28,845 nucleotides of DNA from Treponema sp. UBA937 (GCA_002293455.1 DBDH01000022.1:1-28845); one strand, 5' to 3'. Counted from the stretch's first letter, positions 8,452 through 15,914 are shown. The notes: a model not told the origin generated them from the sequence alone. Numbers and translations: made by a program.

Positions 8452-10362
8452 ATGAAAAAGAGATTTTTTCTTTTGGCTTGGATTGCCGTTTTATGTTTTA
8501 CGGCAATGATTACATTTGCAGGCTGCGATGGTCTGCTTGACGGTTTAATCAACAACAACAACAACAACAATAACAATAACAACAATAATGACGATGATAA
8601 CACAGAACCTGTCGGAACCATAATCACGACCGAGTGGTTGAATTCCCATAATTGGACCATCGGGACTAATTTTCAAACAAGCGAATATTCCTGGACGGGA
8701 AGCGGCAAGCTGAATGTTCCCAACGGAAAAACCCTTACGATACTGCCGGGAACCTCCATCACCTTTACACAGGCGGGCGGCGGCATTTACGTGGAAAACG
8801 GCGGAACGCTGAAAGCTGCCGGGCTTCCATTCATGCTGGATATTGACGGTAACACCATTGAGACCGTTTCAGGAAATATAACCCTGAAAGGCGGGAGCGC
8901 GAAAGGTTCCTGGAGCGGAGTCGAAATTCATTCCACCACAGAAAACAAACTTGATTACGTCAAGATACAGAACGCCGGCAGTGGTACAGCGGCATGGAAC
9001 AGTGCTCTGTATCTTTATAACGGTTCGGCATCGGTAACGAACTGCGTGATTGACGGTTCCGCTTCCAACGGCATTACCACCGAAGACGCAAACGGTTGTT
9101 TTACCGCGTTCGAGGGTAACACGATTAAAAACAGCGGTAAGGCTCCAATTTATGTTTACAGCAGCATTTGGTCTTTGCGGAACATCAGCGAAGATAATAC
9201 CTTTACCGGCAATATCAATAATTACATTCACGTGAGGCTTGCGGGTTCTATCACAGCCAATATGACCTTGAAAAAAATGAGTATTCCCTACCGCTTGTAC
9301 GGGAGTAGGTTCCAGGTAAACGGCGAGGCCACATTTACTGTTGAAAAGGGAGTGGAAATTCAGTTTGGGGACACGAGCAGCGGAATTTATATCACCAGTG
9401 CCGCGGCGATTGTTATGGACGGTACAGAGGAAAAGCCAATTACGCTGAAAGGGATTACCAACACCAAAGGCTCATGGGGGAATATCGAAATCCAATCAAA
9501 CCGCGAGGAAAACAAACTCAATTATGTGAATATCATTAATGGCGGTTCTGGAGGGCAGTCATATAGCAGCGCTCTGTATCTTTACAACGGTTCGGCATCG
9601 GTAACGAACTGCGTGATCGACGGTTCGGCGTCCAACGGTATTACCACCGAAGACGCAAACGGATATTTTACAGTGTTCGAGGGCAACACTATTATAAACA
9701 GCGGCAAGGCTCCAATGTATGTTTACAGCAGCATTTGGTCTTTGCGGAACATCAGCGGAGACAATACCTTTACCGGCAATACCAACGATTATATTTATAT
9801 CAGAATAAATGCCGTCGGCATTCCGCAGAATGGAGCTCTGACTCTGAGAAAAATGGATGTCCCCTATTACCTGAACGGCGGTCTTCAGATTACAACCGAC
9901 AGTACCACGCTGACGATTGAACCGGGAACGCAGATATGGGTAGGTTCTGCACAGGGGATATATGTCGGCGATAATTCCAAGCTGATTGCCAAAGGAACTG
10001 AGGATGAACGTATTGTGTTCCGCGGAACCACGGATCAAGCCGGCTGGTGGTACGGCATTCGGATCGACACAGATCTTGAAGGAACCGAAATTGCCTACTG
10101 CGACATTTCCGGCGGCGGCAGAGATGACAATTCAGGCAACACATGCCTTCATATATACAACGCAACCATCGAGCTTAAAGACGTGAAGATTTCCAAAAGC
10201 CTGCGCTACGGCATTGGACTTGAGGGAACTAATAAAATATGGTCGGAAGATGTAACCTTTGAGACCTGCGCTTTGGGCAATGTGTGGTATCACTATTCCG
10301 GCCCCATAGTGGACGCGCTCCCTGCAAATGACTTCTTCATGCCTGAAACTCCTATACTGTAA
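8452..10362 (+). CDS. Surface-type lipoprotein with right-handed parallel beta-helix repeats
   Basis: A 636-residue exported lipoprotein. The lipobox TFAGC places the lipidated Cys at 25. A tract of 13 asparagines (residues 34-46) followed by three aspartates forms a flexible hydrophilic tether. The rest is rich in short beta-strand and Asn-Gly turn patterns typical of parallel beta-helix proteins, for example GGTLKAAG, LYLYNGSASVTNCVIDGSASNGI and FEGNTIKNSGKAPIYVYSS. Two segments (about residues 165-260 and 354-450) are nearly identical copies. I see no identifiable pectinase catalytic residues, so this may be an adhesin-like or binding protein rather than an enzyme. AAGGAG lies 8 bases before the ATG. 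It is a single gene, ended by a strong terminator. Confidence 0.88.
   Translation: MKKRFFLLAWIAVLCFTAMITFAGCDGLLDGLINNNNNNNNNNNNNDDDNTEPVGTIITTEWLNSHNWTIGTNFQTSEYSWTGSGKLNVPNGKTLTILPGTSITFTQAGGGIYVENGGTLKAAGLPFMLDIDGNTIETVSGNITLKGGSAKGSWSGVEIHSTTENKLDYVKIQNAGSGTAAWNSALYLYNGSASVTNCVIDGSASNGITTEDANGCFTAFEGNTIKNSGKAPIYVYSSIWSLRNISEDNTFTGNINNYIHVRLAGSITANMTLKKMSIPYRLYGSRFQVNGEATFTVEKGVEIQFGDTSSGIYITSAAAIVMDGTEEKPITLKGITNTKGSWGNIEIQSNREENKLNYVNIINGGSGGQSYSSALYLYNGSASVTNCVIDGSASNGITTEDANGYFTVFEGNTIINSGKAPMYVYSSIWSLRNISGDNTFTGNTNDYIYIRINAVGIPQNGALTLRKMDVPYYLNGGLQITTDSTTLTIEPGTQIWVGSAQGIYVGDNSKLIAKGTEDERIVFRGTTDQAGWWYGIRIDTDLEGTEIAYCDISGGGRDDNSGNTCLHIYNATIELKDVKISKSLRYGIGLEGTNKIWSEDVTFETCALGNVWYHYSGPIVDALPANDFFMPETPIL
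8551..8589 (+). repeat. AAC/AAT trinucleotide tract coding Asn13
   Basis: Thirteen consecutive AAC or AAT codons lie just after the lipobox region. Slippage would change tether length by whole residues without shifting the frame. Confidence 0.9.
8944..9233 (+). repeat. Internal coding repeat, copy 1 (567-base offset)
   Basis: This segment matches 9511-9800 without visible gaps at an offset of 567 bases (189 codons). The best-conserved core is 9001-9190 against 9568-9757, where only scattered bases differ. Confidence 0.85.
9511..9800 (+). repeat. Internal coding repeat, copy 2
   Basis: Second copy of the segment at 8944-9233. The sequence between and outside the copies is much more divergent, which suggests a recent duplication or gene conversion limited to this part of the helix. 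Confidence 0.85.
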
Positions 10363-10386
10363 ATTCATCCATGCGGTAAACTTTCG

Positions 10387-10417
10387 CTCCGGGCTGTAAA
10401 AAGCCCGGAGATTTTTT
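10387..10417 (+). terminator. Rho-independent terminator after the beta-helix gene
   Basis: A perfect 9-bp stem (CTCCGGGCT at 10387-10395 with AGCCCGGAG at 10402-10410) and a GTAAAA loop are followed by A and six T. It is 25 bases after the stop. Confidence 0.93.
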
Positions 10418-10483
10418 AAATACAGAGGCCGCGTTTATTTCATAAAAATGAGATTGCGGCTTGGAGGGACGGGCATAAATCCC

Positions 10484-10558
10484 GGTGGTTGAGGCCCTCG
10501 AAACCACCCGCCAATTTAGATTTATTTTCACACGGACCCTTCGAGTGCCTCAGGGACC
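10484..10558. repeat. Pair of REP-like imperfect palindromes in inverted orientation
   Basis: Element A (10484-10508) has outer arms GGTGGTT/AACCACC, inner GAG/CTC and a 2-base GA bulge on the 3' side. Element B (10534-10558), read on the reverse strand, has the same plan: CCCT-GAG, a 3-base loop, CTC, a GA bulge, then AGGG. The two also share a 12-base inverted repeat (10491-10502 with 10540-10551) with one mismatch. Core layout and wording resemble widespread bacterial REP elements with a GAG...CTCGAA core. They occupy the 327-base gap 10363-10689, which otherwise holds two terminators and no gene. Confidence 0.6.
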
Positions 10559-10625
10559 GCCCTTTGCGAAGGTAATTCATAGGTTAACGAACGTACACAG
10601 AGATCCGGGTACATTTACAACCGGC

Positions 10626-10657
10626 AAAAAAAACGGCGCGGCCGAAGCCGTACCGTT
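10626..10657 (-). terminator. Rho-independent terminator of thrS
   Basis: On the reverse strand, AACGGTACGG and CCGCGCCGTT form a 10-position stem with one G-U pair and one mismatch, closed by a C(UUCG)G tetraloop and followed by eight T (10633-10626). It lies about 33 bases after the thrS stop. Confidence 0.9.
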
Positions 10658-10689
10658 TTCAAAAACATTTTGCCTTTATCAAGAAAACA

Positions 10690-12465
10690 TTACAGTTCCA
10701 AATCCTTTGTCTCAACTTTCTTCACGACATAATCGGTAAAATCGGCGATTTTCATGGGCGGCAATTGACGTCCGTCACGCAGGCGGATTGACACCGTGCC
10801 TTCATCCATTTCCTTTTGTCCCACAACAAGCATGTAGGGAATCTTCCTCGATTGGCAGCCGCGGATTTTTGCGTTTAAGCGGCTGTCATCAAGTTCGGCG
10901 GAAACGGCGAGGTCATGCGCCTTGAGTTCAGCCGCGATTTGCTTCGCGTAATCGTTGAAGGTGTCCGCTACGGGGATAACGGCGACTTGTTCGGGGGCAA
11001 GCCACGCGGGAAAAGCTCCGCCGAAATGCTCGATCAGCACGCCGTAGAAACGTTCCAGGGAACCGAGCAAGGCGCGGTGAATCATGTAAGGACGTTTATG
11101 CTGTCCGTCGGCATCGACAAAGGTCATGTCAAAACGTTCAGGTTCGTTGAAGTCGAACTGAATCGTGGTCATCTGCCATTCGCGGCCGAGCGCGTCTTTA
11201 ATCTTTAAATCGATCTTGGGGCCGTAGAACGCGCCGCCGCCTTCGTCCATCTCGTAGGGAAGCCCTTCGGCGTCAACCGCCTTGCGGAGCGATTCGAGGG
11301 CGTCATCCCACTGCTCTTGCGCGCCGACCGATCCCGCGGGTTTTGTCGCAAGATAGGCTTTAATGTCTTTGAAGCCGAAAGTCTTCCACATCTTTAAACT
11401 GAAACGCAGAACTTCCCGGATTTCGCCTTCCATTTGATCCGGCGTACAGAACAAGTGAGCGTCATCCTGGGTAAAACCGCGGACACGCAAAAGGCCGTGT
11501 AAAACGCCGCTTCGTTCGTAACGGTAAACAGTTCCAAGCTCCGCCCAGCGGAGGGGCAGATCGCGGTAACTGCGGCCTTTTGTCTTGTACACCAAAATGT
11601 GAAAAGGACAGTTCATCGGCTTGATAAAATAATCCTGATTATCAATTTCCATCGCGGAATACATATTTTCTTTATAAAAGCCAAGATGCCCTGACGTTTC
11701 CCAAAGCCATGATTTCCCGATATGGGGCGTGTAGAGAATGTCATAGCCGTTGCGGTAATGTTCCTTTCGCCAGAAATCTTCGATAGAGACCCTCATGCGG
11801 CCGCCATTGGGATGCCAGTAGATGAGGCCGGCTCCGGCTTCCTCATGAATGGAATAGAGGTCCATATCTTTGCCGACCCGCCGGTGATCGCGTTTTTCCA
11901 CTTCTTCGAGGAACGCGAGATAGGCCTTTAAGTCCTTGGGATTTTCCCAAGCGGTGCCATAGATGCGCGTCAGCATGGGGCGTTTTTCATCGCCGCGCCA
12001 GTACGCGCCGGCAATATTCATGAGCTTAAACGCGGCGGAATTGATTTCCCGCGTATTTGCAACATGCGGACCGCGGCAAAGATCGGCCCAAACCGTGGAA
12101 CCGTCACTGTTCTTCATCTCATAGATGGAAATTGCCTCGCCGTCGGGAAGTTCTTCGATCAATTCCAGCTTAAAAGGTTCGTCAGCAAAGCGTTTCTTTG
12201 CTTCGTCGCGGGTAACTTCTACGCGGACAAAATCCTGCTTTTCATCGATGATCTTTTTCATCTCCGCTTCGATCGCGGGAAGGTCTTCAAGACCGATGGA
12301 GGCAGGAAGCTGATAATCGTAATAGAAACCGTTTTCGATGGAAGGGCCGATGGCGACTTTTGTTCCCGGAAACAGTCTTGTTACCGCCTGAGCCATCACG
12401 TGGCTTACCGAGTGGCGGATTAGCGCCAAACGTTCTTCTTTTTGCTGAGATTTTTCATCGGACAT
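10690..12465 (-). CDS. thrS: Threonine-tRNA ligase, TGS-less form
   Basis: A 591-residue class II aminoacyl-tRNA synthetase that charges tRNA-Thr. The editing domain carries HSVSHVMAQAV (the HxxxH pair) and DLCRGPHV. The catalytic core shows the zinc-ligand region MNCPFHILVYK, then RYERSGVLHGLLRVRGFTQDDAH, and motif 3 HRALLGSLERFYGVLIEHFGGAFPAWLAP. The anticodon-binding domain ends the protein. The N-terminal TGS domain of the E. coli enzyme (642 residues) is absent, as in other spirochaete forms known to me. The start is placed at ATG 12465, giving MSDEKSQQ, with GAGG 6 bases upstream; an in-frame GTG at 12507 would add 14 residues but has no better ribosome site. Expression is probably controlled by the T-box leader upstream. 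Confidence 0.97.
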   Translation of the reverse strand: MSDEKSQQKEERLALIRHSVSHVMAQAVTRLFPGTKVAIGPSIENGFYYDYQLPASIGLEDLPAIEAEMKKIIDEKQDFVRVEVTRDEAKKRFADEPFKLELIEELPDGEAISIYEMKNSDGSTVWADLCRGPHVANTREINSAAFKLMNIAGAYWRGDEKRPMLTRIYGTAWENPKDLKAYLAFLEEVEKRDHRRVGKDMDLYSIHEEAGAGLIYWHPNGGRMRVSIEDFWRKEHYRNGYDILYTPHIGKSWLWETSGHLGFYKENMYSAMEIDNQDYFIKPMNCPFHILVYKTKGRSYRDLPLRWAELGTVYRYERSGVLHGLLRVRGFTQDDAHLFCTPDQMEGEIREVLRFSLKMWKTFGFKDIKAYLATKPAGSVGAQEQWDDALESLRKAVDAEGLPYEMDEGGGAFYGPKIDLKIKDALGREWQMTTIQFDFNEPERFDMTFVDADGQHKRPYMIHRALLGSLERFYGVLIEHFGGAFPAWLAPEQVAVIPVADTFNDYAKQIAAELKAHDLAVSAELDDSRLNAKIRGCQSRKIPYMLVVGQKEMDEGTVSIRLRDGRQLPPMKIADFTDYVVKKVETKDLEL

Positions 12466-12594
12466 ATTGTACCTCGAAAGACCGGAAGCCTTCCTTCTGC
12501 CCCGCACACGGAAAGAGGACCACGCTTCTGGCCAAAACCGTAATTATGCCGGGACGGGATATCGGCTGGGCTTCACACAAAAACCTCAACCTTA

Positions 12595-12812
12595 CCCGCG
12601 GTACCACCCCGCTTCGCCGCTCCTCGACGGAGGGCGCGCTCGACGCCATTATCGTAGGCAGCCGGCTCCAGTTAGTGAGCAGCAAACTCTTAGAGTTTGC
12701 CCCGTTCCCCGGAGCAGCTCAGGAGGGGTTTTCACAATCTCTTAAACCGGCACGCTCTCAGCCGCGGCTGCGCCTCTCTCGTGGTTCAGTGTGAAAGTTA
12801 CTCGTCTCCTTC
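12595..12812 (-). promoter_or_regulatory. T-box leader (threonine) of thrS
   Basis: Reading the reverse strand, Stem I begins with AGGAG (12810-12806) pairing with CTCCT (12725-12721). Above it is the specifier loop, with a GAGTAA S-turn-like 5' side, and then the helix TTTCAC (12796-12791) with GTGAAA (12735-12730). The loop's 3' side exposes ACC (12729-12727), a threonine codon. A GAGAGAG AG-bulge-like element follows in Stem I. A hairpin with 9-base arms lies at 12700-12682. The conserved box TGGTACCGCG is at 12606-12597; its TGGT would pair with an ACCA tRNA end. The 129 bases between this and the ATG contain no obvious stem plus T-run, so the expression platform is unclear. Confidence 0.9.
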
Positions 12813-12876
12813 AACGCTTATGAAGATAAATCTCCTCGTTTTTGCAGGAATAGTCAAGAGGTGAGAAAGTTATAAA

Positions 12877-13062
12877 CTAATACTTTATGATATAGTAAAT
12901 AACATAGACCCAGCTGAATATGCCGTGCAGAATTGCCCAAAAGATGGACTTCCAGGCCGTATATGAAATAATCATAGCCAGGCAGGAACCAAAGGTTATT
13001 CCTGTCTTTACAGAACTTGATATAAATCCGCCTTTCGCTTTTTCATCGCCTACTATTATCAA
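12877..13062 (-). CDS. Small conserved-type membrane protein
   Basis: A 61-residue protein with a short charged N-terminus (GDEKAKGG) and two hydrophobic stretches: FGSCLAMIISYTAW and FWAILHGIFSWVYVIYYII. The pattern of GS-x-LA-x-IIS followed by AI-x-HG-x-x-SW-x-YVIYY recalls a family of small bacterial membrane proteins of unknown function that I recognise only by pattern. The start is TTG at 13062, with GGAGG 6 bases upstream. The stop is about 65 bases before the T-box leader of thrS, so read-through into thrS is possible. Function unknown. Confidence 0.7.
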   Translation of the reverse strand: MIIVGDEKAKGGFISSSVKTGITFGSCLAMIISYTAWKSIFWAILHGIFSWVYVIYYIIKY

Positions 13063-13134
13063 TATTGTCCTCCGGAAATAATCTAATTGTTTTGTCGGTT
13101 TTTAACAAGATGGAGAGACGGCTCTGTGATTTTG

Positions 13135-13253
13135 ACACAGAGGAACACACAAATTACACAGAGGAACAATACGTTTTACACAGAGGAAGAAATTACACAG
13201 AGGAAGAATTGTTATTCACTGTATGAAATATTGCTGTCCGATTACACAGAGGA
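13135..13253 (+). repeat. Array of five ACACAGAGGA repeats
   Basis: Exact copies start at 13135, 13156, 13178, 13195 and 13244 (spacings 21, 22, 17 and 49). Most are preceded by TT. They lie in the 308-base gap 13063-13370, which has no supported gene. The spacers are short and unequal and AT-rich, so this is not a CRISPR array. Confidence 0.85.
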
Positions 13254-13370
13254 GCATGATCATCTTAATTTTTGGGTCGGTGTTTACTAAATCAGTCTTA
13301 TTGGGTTAGAATAGCAGAGGCAGGAGTAATCCTAATATATAATTCATATTGATGATATTGGAGTTTTTTG

Positions 13371-14183
13371 ATGAAAAGAAAAATCGCTTTTTGTGCTGTT
13401 TTTGCGGTAATGGCCGCGATGGTTTTTGCCGGCGGCAATAGGGATGCTTCCGGTGAGGATTTGTCTTTAAAGAAGGTGCTGGATAAAGGCGTTTTCGTCA
13501 TGGGCTTGGACGATTCCTTTCCGCCCATGGGTTTTCGTAACGAGAACAATGAAATCGTAGGATACGATATTGATCTTGCCAGAGAAGCTGCAAAACGATT
13601 GGGCGTAGAACTTGTTTGTCAGCCTATTGATTGGGCCGCAAAAGAACAGGAGCTCAATACCGGCAACATCGACTGTATTTGGAACGGGTTTACCATGACC
13701 CCCGAACGGGAAGCGATGCTGAATTTCTCCGAGCCCTATCTTGATAATGCCCAGGTTGTTATCGTCCGCGGTGATGCGGGGATTACAACGCTGGCCGGTC
13801 TTGCGGGGAAAAATATCGGGCTTCAGGCAGGTTCCAGCGCCGCCGACGCGCTTGATTCTAACGCGGCCTTCAAAGCAAGTGTGAGGGAAGTTGTTGAGTT
13901 CAAGGATAATTTGACCGCGTTTATGGATTTGGAAATCGGCGGCGTTGACGGCGTTATCGTAGATATTGTTGTCGGGAGCTACAGCATCCGTACAACGGGG
14001 AAAAACTTTATCGTTCTTAATGAACATCTTTCCACGGAAAAGTACGGCATCGGTTTCCGCAAAAATGACTCCGCTCTCCGGAACCGTGTGCAGGAAATCC
14101 TTAAAGAAATGGCCGCCGACGGAACCGTTGCGTCTATATCGGCAAAGTGGTTTGGTTCCGATATTTCTGTTATTGCAAAGTAG
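13371..14183 (+). CDS. Polar amino-acid ABC transporter, substrate-binding protein
   Basis: A 270-residue periplasmic binding protein of the SBP_bac_3 family. The signal peptide runs to AAMVFA-GGNRD. There is no lipobox Cys, so cleavage by the ordinary signal peptidase after FA is likely. The mature protein has the family signatures MGLDDSFPPMGFRNENNEIVGYDIDLA, NTGNIDCIWNGFTMTPERE and FSEPYLDNAQVVIV. Start ATG 13371 is preferred over the TTG just before it, because GGAG lies 7 bases from the ATG. A TATAAT at 13338-13343 is a likely -10 box, but I see no matching -35 box. It is the first gene of a three-gene transporter. The exact amino acid cannot be inferred. Confidence 0.95.
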   Translation: MKRKIAFCAVFAVMAAMVFAGGNRDASGEDLSLKKVLDKGVFVMGLDDSFPPMGFRNENNEIVGYDIDLAREAAKRLGVELVCQPIDWAAKEQELNTGNIDCIWNGFTMTPEREAMLNFSEPYLDNAQVVIVRGDAGITTLAGLAGKNIGLQAGSSAADALDSNAAFKASVREVVEFKDNLTAFMDLEIGGVDGVIVDIVVGSYSIRTTGKNFIVLNEHLSTEKYGIGFRKNDSALRNRVQEILKEMAADGTVASISAKWFGSDISVIAK

Positions 14184-14200
14184 CAGTTATCAGTGATCAG

Positions 14201-14227
14201 AATCGGCAAATCTCAATTTTGCCGATT
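14201..14227 (+). other. Intercistronic hairpin between binding-protein and permease genes
   Basis: A perfect 10-bp stem (AATCGGCAAA with TTTGCCGATT) has a 7-base loop. No T-run follows, so it is not a typical terminator. Its place after the binding-protein gene fits an RNA-stability or attenuation element that keeps binding-protein mRNA more abundant than permease mRNA (inference). Confidence 0.7.
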
Positions 14228-14262
14228 ATTCCCTGCCGGCCGCTGTTTCATTGGAGATTGCT

Positions 14263-14898
14263 GTGAGCGGAATGCTTATTGCCATGACAAAGGGGACTTT
14301 GGTTTCTTTCCAGGTCTTCTTTTTCACATTGCTGTTTTCTCTTCCTCTTGGCTTGCTTATCGCGCTGGGACGCATGTCTCAAAAGCCGATTATCAGCACG
14401 CCGGTAAAGCTGTTCATTCTTATTATCCGGGGGACTCCGCTCATTCTCCAGCTTATCTTTGTGTATTTTGCCCCGTATTATCTCTTTGGGGCTTCGTGGA
14501 ACCGCTTTACCGCGGCGATTGTCGCTTTTTCCGTGAATTACGCGGCTTATTTCGCGGAGATATACCGGGGCGGAATTGAATCGATCTCCCTTGGACAGTA
14601 TGAAGCGGCAAAAGTTTTGGGTTTTACGAAAGTTCAAACTTTTTTCCGAATCATATTGCCGCAGGTTTTTAAACGCATCCTTCCCGCTTCCGGCAATGAA
14701 GTGATTACGCTTGTAAAAGATACCGCTCTTGCTCAGGTTATCGGGGTGGCGGAACTTTTCCGGGCGGCCCAGAACGCGGCAAGCCGTGAGTTTTCTACCA
14801 TGCCCATCTTCGTCGCCGGTCTGTTTTATTTCGTGATGAACTGGGCGGTTTCCGCGGTTTTTATCCGAATGGAAAGAAAACTCGATTATTACCGGTGA
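14263..14898 (+). CDS. Polar amino-acid ABC transporter, permease
   Basis: A 211-residue inner-membrane permease of the HisM/GlnP type. It has several hydrophobic segments and the EAA loop region QYEAAKVLGFTKVQTFFRIILPQVFKRILPA, which contacts the ATPase. Further family marks are LFILIIRGTPLILQL and VKDTALAQVIGVAEL. The start is placed at GTG 14263, with GGAG exactly 6 bases upstream; TTG 14251 and ATG 14272 are in frame but have poorer sites. It is followed by the ATPase gene after 18 bases. Confidence 0.94.
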   Translation: MSGMLIAMTKGTLVSFQVFFFTLLFSLPLGLLIALGRMSQKPIISTPVKLFILIIRGTPLILQLIFVYFAPYYLFGASWNRFTAAIVAFSVNYAAYFAEIYRGGIESISLGQYEAAKVLGFTKVQTFFRIILPQVFKRILPASGNEVITLVKDTALAQVIGVAELFRAAQNAASREFSTMPIFVAGLFYFVMNWAVSAVFIRMERKLDYYR

Positions 14899-14916
14899 TA
14901 GGATATAGAATAATTG

Positions 14917-15684
14917 ATGGAAATTATCAATGTTGAACATGTCCGTAAAAATTTTGGGACAGTCAAGGTTTTAAAAGATATTTCTTTTTCGGTGCACAGA
15001 GGAGAGGTGCTCGGCATCATCGGTCCGTCGGGCTCCGGAAAATCCACGCTTCTCCGCTGTGTTGCCCAACTGGAACATGTTTCCGGCGGAAGCATCCGCG
15101 TCTGCGGAGATATAATGGTGAAAGACAATCCCGATGCAAATATGCCTCAATATTCCGACAAGAATACCCTCCGCAGAATTGGGCTCAAGGTAGGACTTGT
15201 CTTTCAAAACTTCAATCTTTTTCCCCATCTTTCTGTCTCGCAAAATATTACCGAAGCTCCAATCAGAGTGCTGAAAAAACCGTCTTCCGAAGCTCAAAAA
15301 AATGCCGCGCTTTTGCTTGAAAAGATGGGCCTGTCCGATAAGGCTTCCGCGTACCCTTGGCAGTTATCTGGCGGACAGCAGCAGCGTGTTTCCATCGCCC
15401 GCGCCCTCGCGCTCGACCCGGAGGTTCTCTTTTTTGATGAACCCACAAGCGCCCTGGACCCAGAGCTTACCGGAGAGATCCTCAAGGTAATCCGTTCCCT
15501 CGCGGAAGAAAAGATGACCATGGTTGTCGTAACCCACGAAATGGCCTTTGCGCGCGATCTCGCGGATCATATTATTTTTATGGATCAGGGAGTGATTGTT
15601 GAATCGGGCAGGGCAGAAGATCTTATCAATAATCCTCAAAATGAGCGGACTCAGGCTTTTTTAAGCAGATTTGCGGCGGAGTGA
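14917..15684 (+). CDS. Polar amino-acid ABC transporter, ATP-binding protein
   Basis: A 255-residue ABC ATPase that powers uptake by the two preceding products. All motifs are present: Walker A GPSGSGKST, Q-loop VFQNFNLFPHLSV, signature LSGGQQQRVSIARAL, Walker B VLFFDEPTSALDPE and the switch His in VVTHEM. The length is usual for the GlnQ/HisP group. ATG 14917 directly follows an in-frame TTG; neither has a strong ribosome site, so translation may depend on the upstream gene. Stretches near 15695-15748 could form a weak terminator (GAATCC with GGATTC, then eight T), but the loop is long. Confidence 0.96.
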   Translation: MEIINVEHVRKNFGTVKVLKDISFSVHRGEVLGIIGPSGSGKSTLLRCVAQLEHVSGGSIRVCGDIMVKDNPDANMPQYSDKNTLRRIGLKVGLVFQNFNLFPHLSVSQNITEAPIRVLKKPSSEAQKNAALLLEKMGLSDKASAYPWQLSGGQQQRVSIARALALDPEVLFFDEPTSALDPELTGEILKVIRSLAEEKMTMVVVTHEMAFARDLADHIIFMDQGVIVESGRAEDLINNPQNERTQAFLSRFAAE

Positions 15685-15749
15685 TGCTTGCGGGGAATCC
15701 GGTAAGAATGTTCCAAATGAGAAATTGCTGGGATTCTTCATTTTTTTTC

Positions 15750-15779
15750 TTGCATGAAACGTTTCATTCATGTTATAAT
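15750..15779 (+). promoter_or_regulatory. Promoter of the GH13 phosphorylase gene
   Basis: TTGCAT (15750-15755) and a perfect TATAAT (15774-15779) are separated by 18 bases. The 230-base gap 15685-15914 carries this promoter, an operator and no gene. The leader is about 130 bases and rich in T-runs. Confidence 0.75.
15754..15767. promoter_or_regulatory. LacI/GalR-type operator inside the promoter spacer
   Basis: A perfect 14-base palindrome, ATGAAACGTTTCAT, overlaps the end of the -35 box and fills most of the spacer. The central AAACGTTT layout with a CG axis is typical of LacI-family operators. Bound there, a repressor would block the polymerase. No LacI-family gene is in the window, so the regulator is elsewhere. 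Confidence 0.7.
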
Positions 15780-15914
15780 TATATAATTATATGGATTCCC
15801 CATTATTGAGAGTTCTTCTTTTTTTGACTGCTCCTGACTGTTTAACGGCTTGAGTCTTTATTTTTTTTGCCATATTCATCAAAACAAGATGAATAATTTT
15901 TGGAGATTATCTTT

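Noticed and set aside
8551..8589. Phase-variation switch in the Asn tract
   Set aside because: The unit is three bases, so slippage cannot shift the frame. It can only change tether length.
10485..10739. 84-codon forward frame across the REP-like pair and the thrS tail
   Set aside because: It runs through two palindromes, the thrS terminator and the end of thrS, and has no ribosome site. It is a frame made by repeats.
12466..12594. Classic terminator of the T-box
   Set aside because: Short hairpins exist, but none has a stable stem followed by a T-run, so the expression platform was left open.
13135..13253. CRISPR array
   Set aside because: The repeat unit is only 10 bases, spacers are 7-39 bases and unequal, and no cas genes are nearby.
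13087..13290. 67-codon forward frame over the ACACAGAGGA array
   Set aside because: The peptide (repeated TQRN/TEE words) is only the translation of the repeat. There is no ribosome site and no protein-like pattern.
14248..14940. 230-codon reverse frame opposite the permease gene
   Set aside because: The forward frame has clear permease motifs. The reverse product is rich in His, Arg and Asn without any domain pattern.
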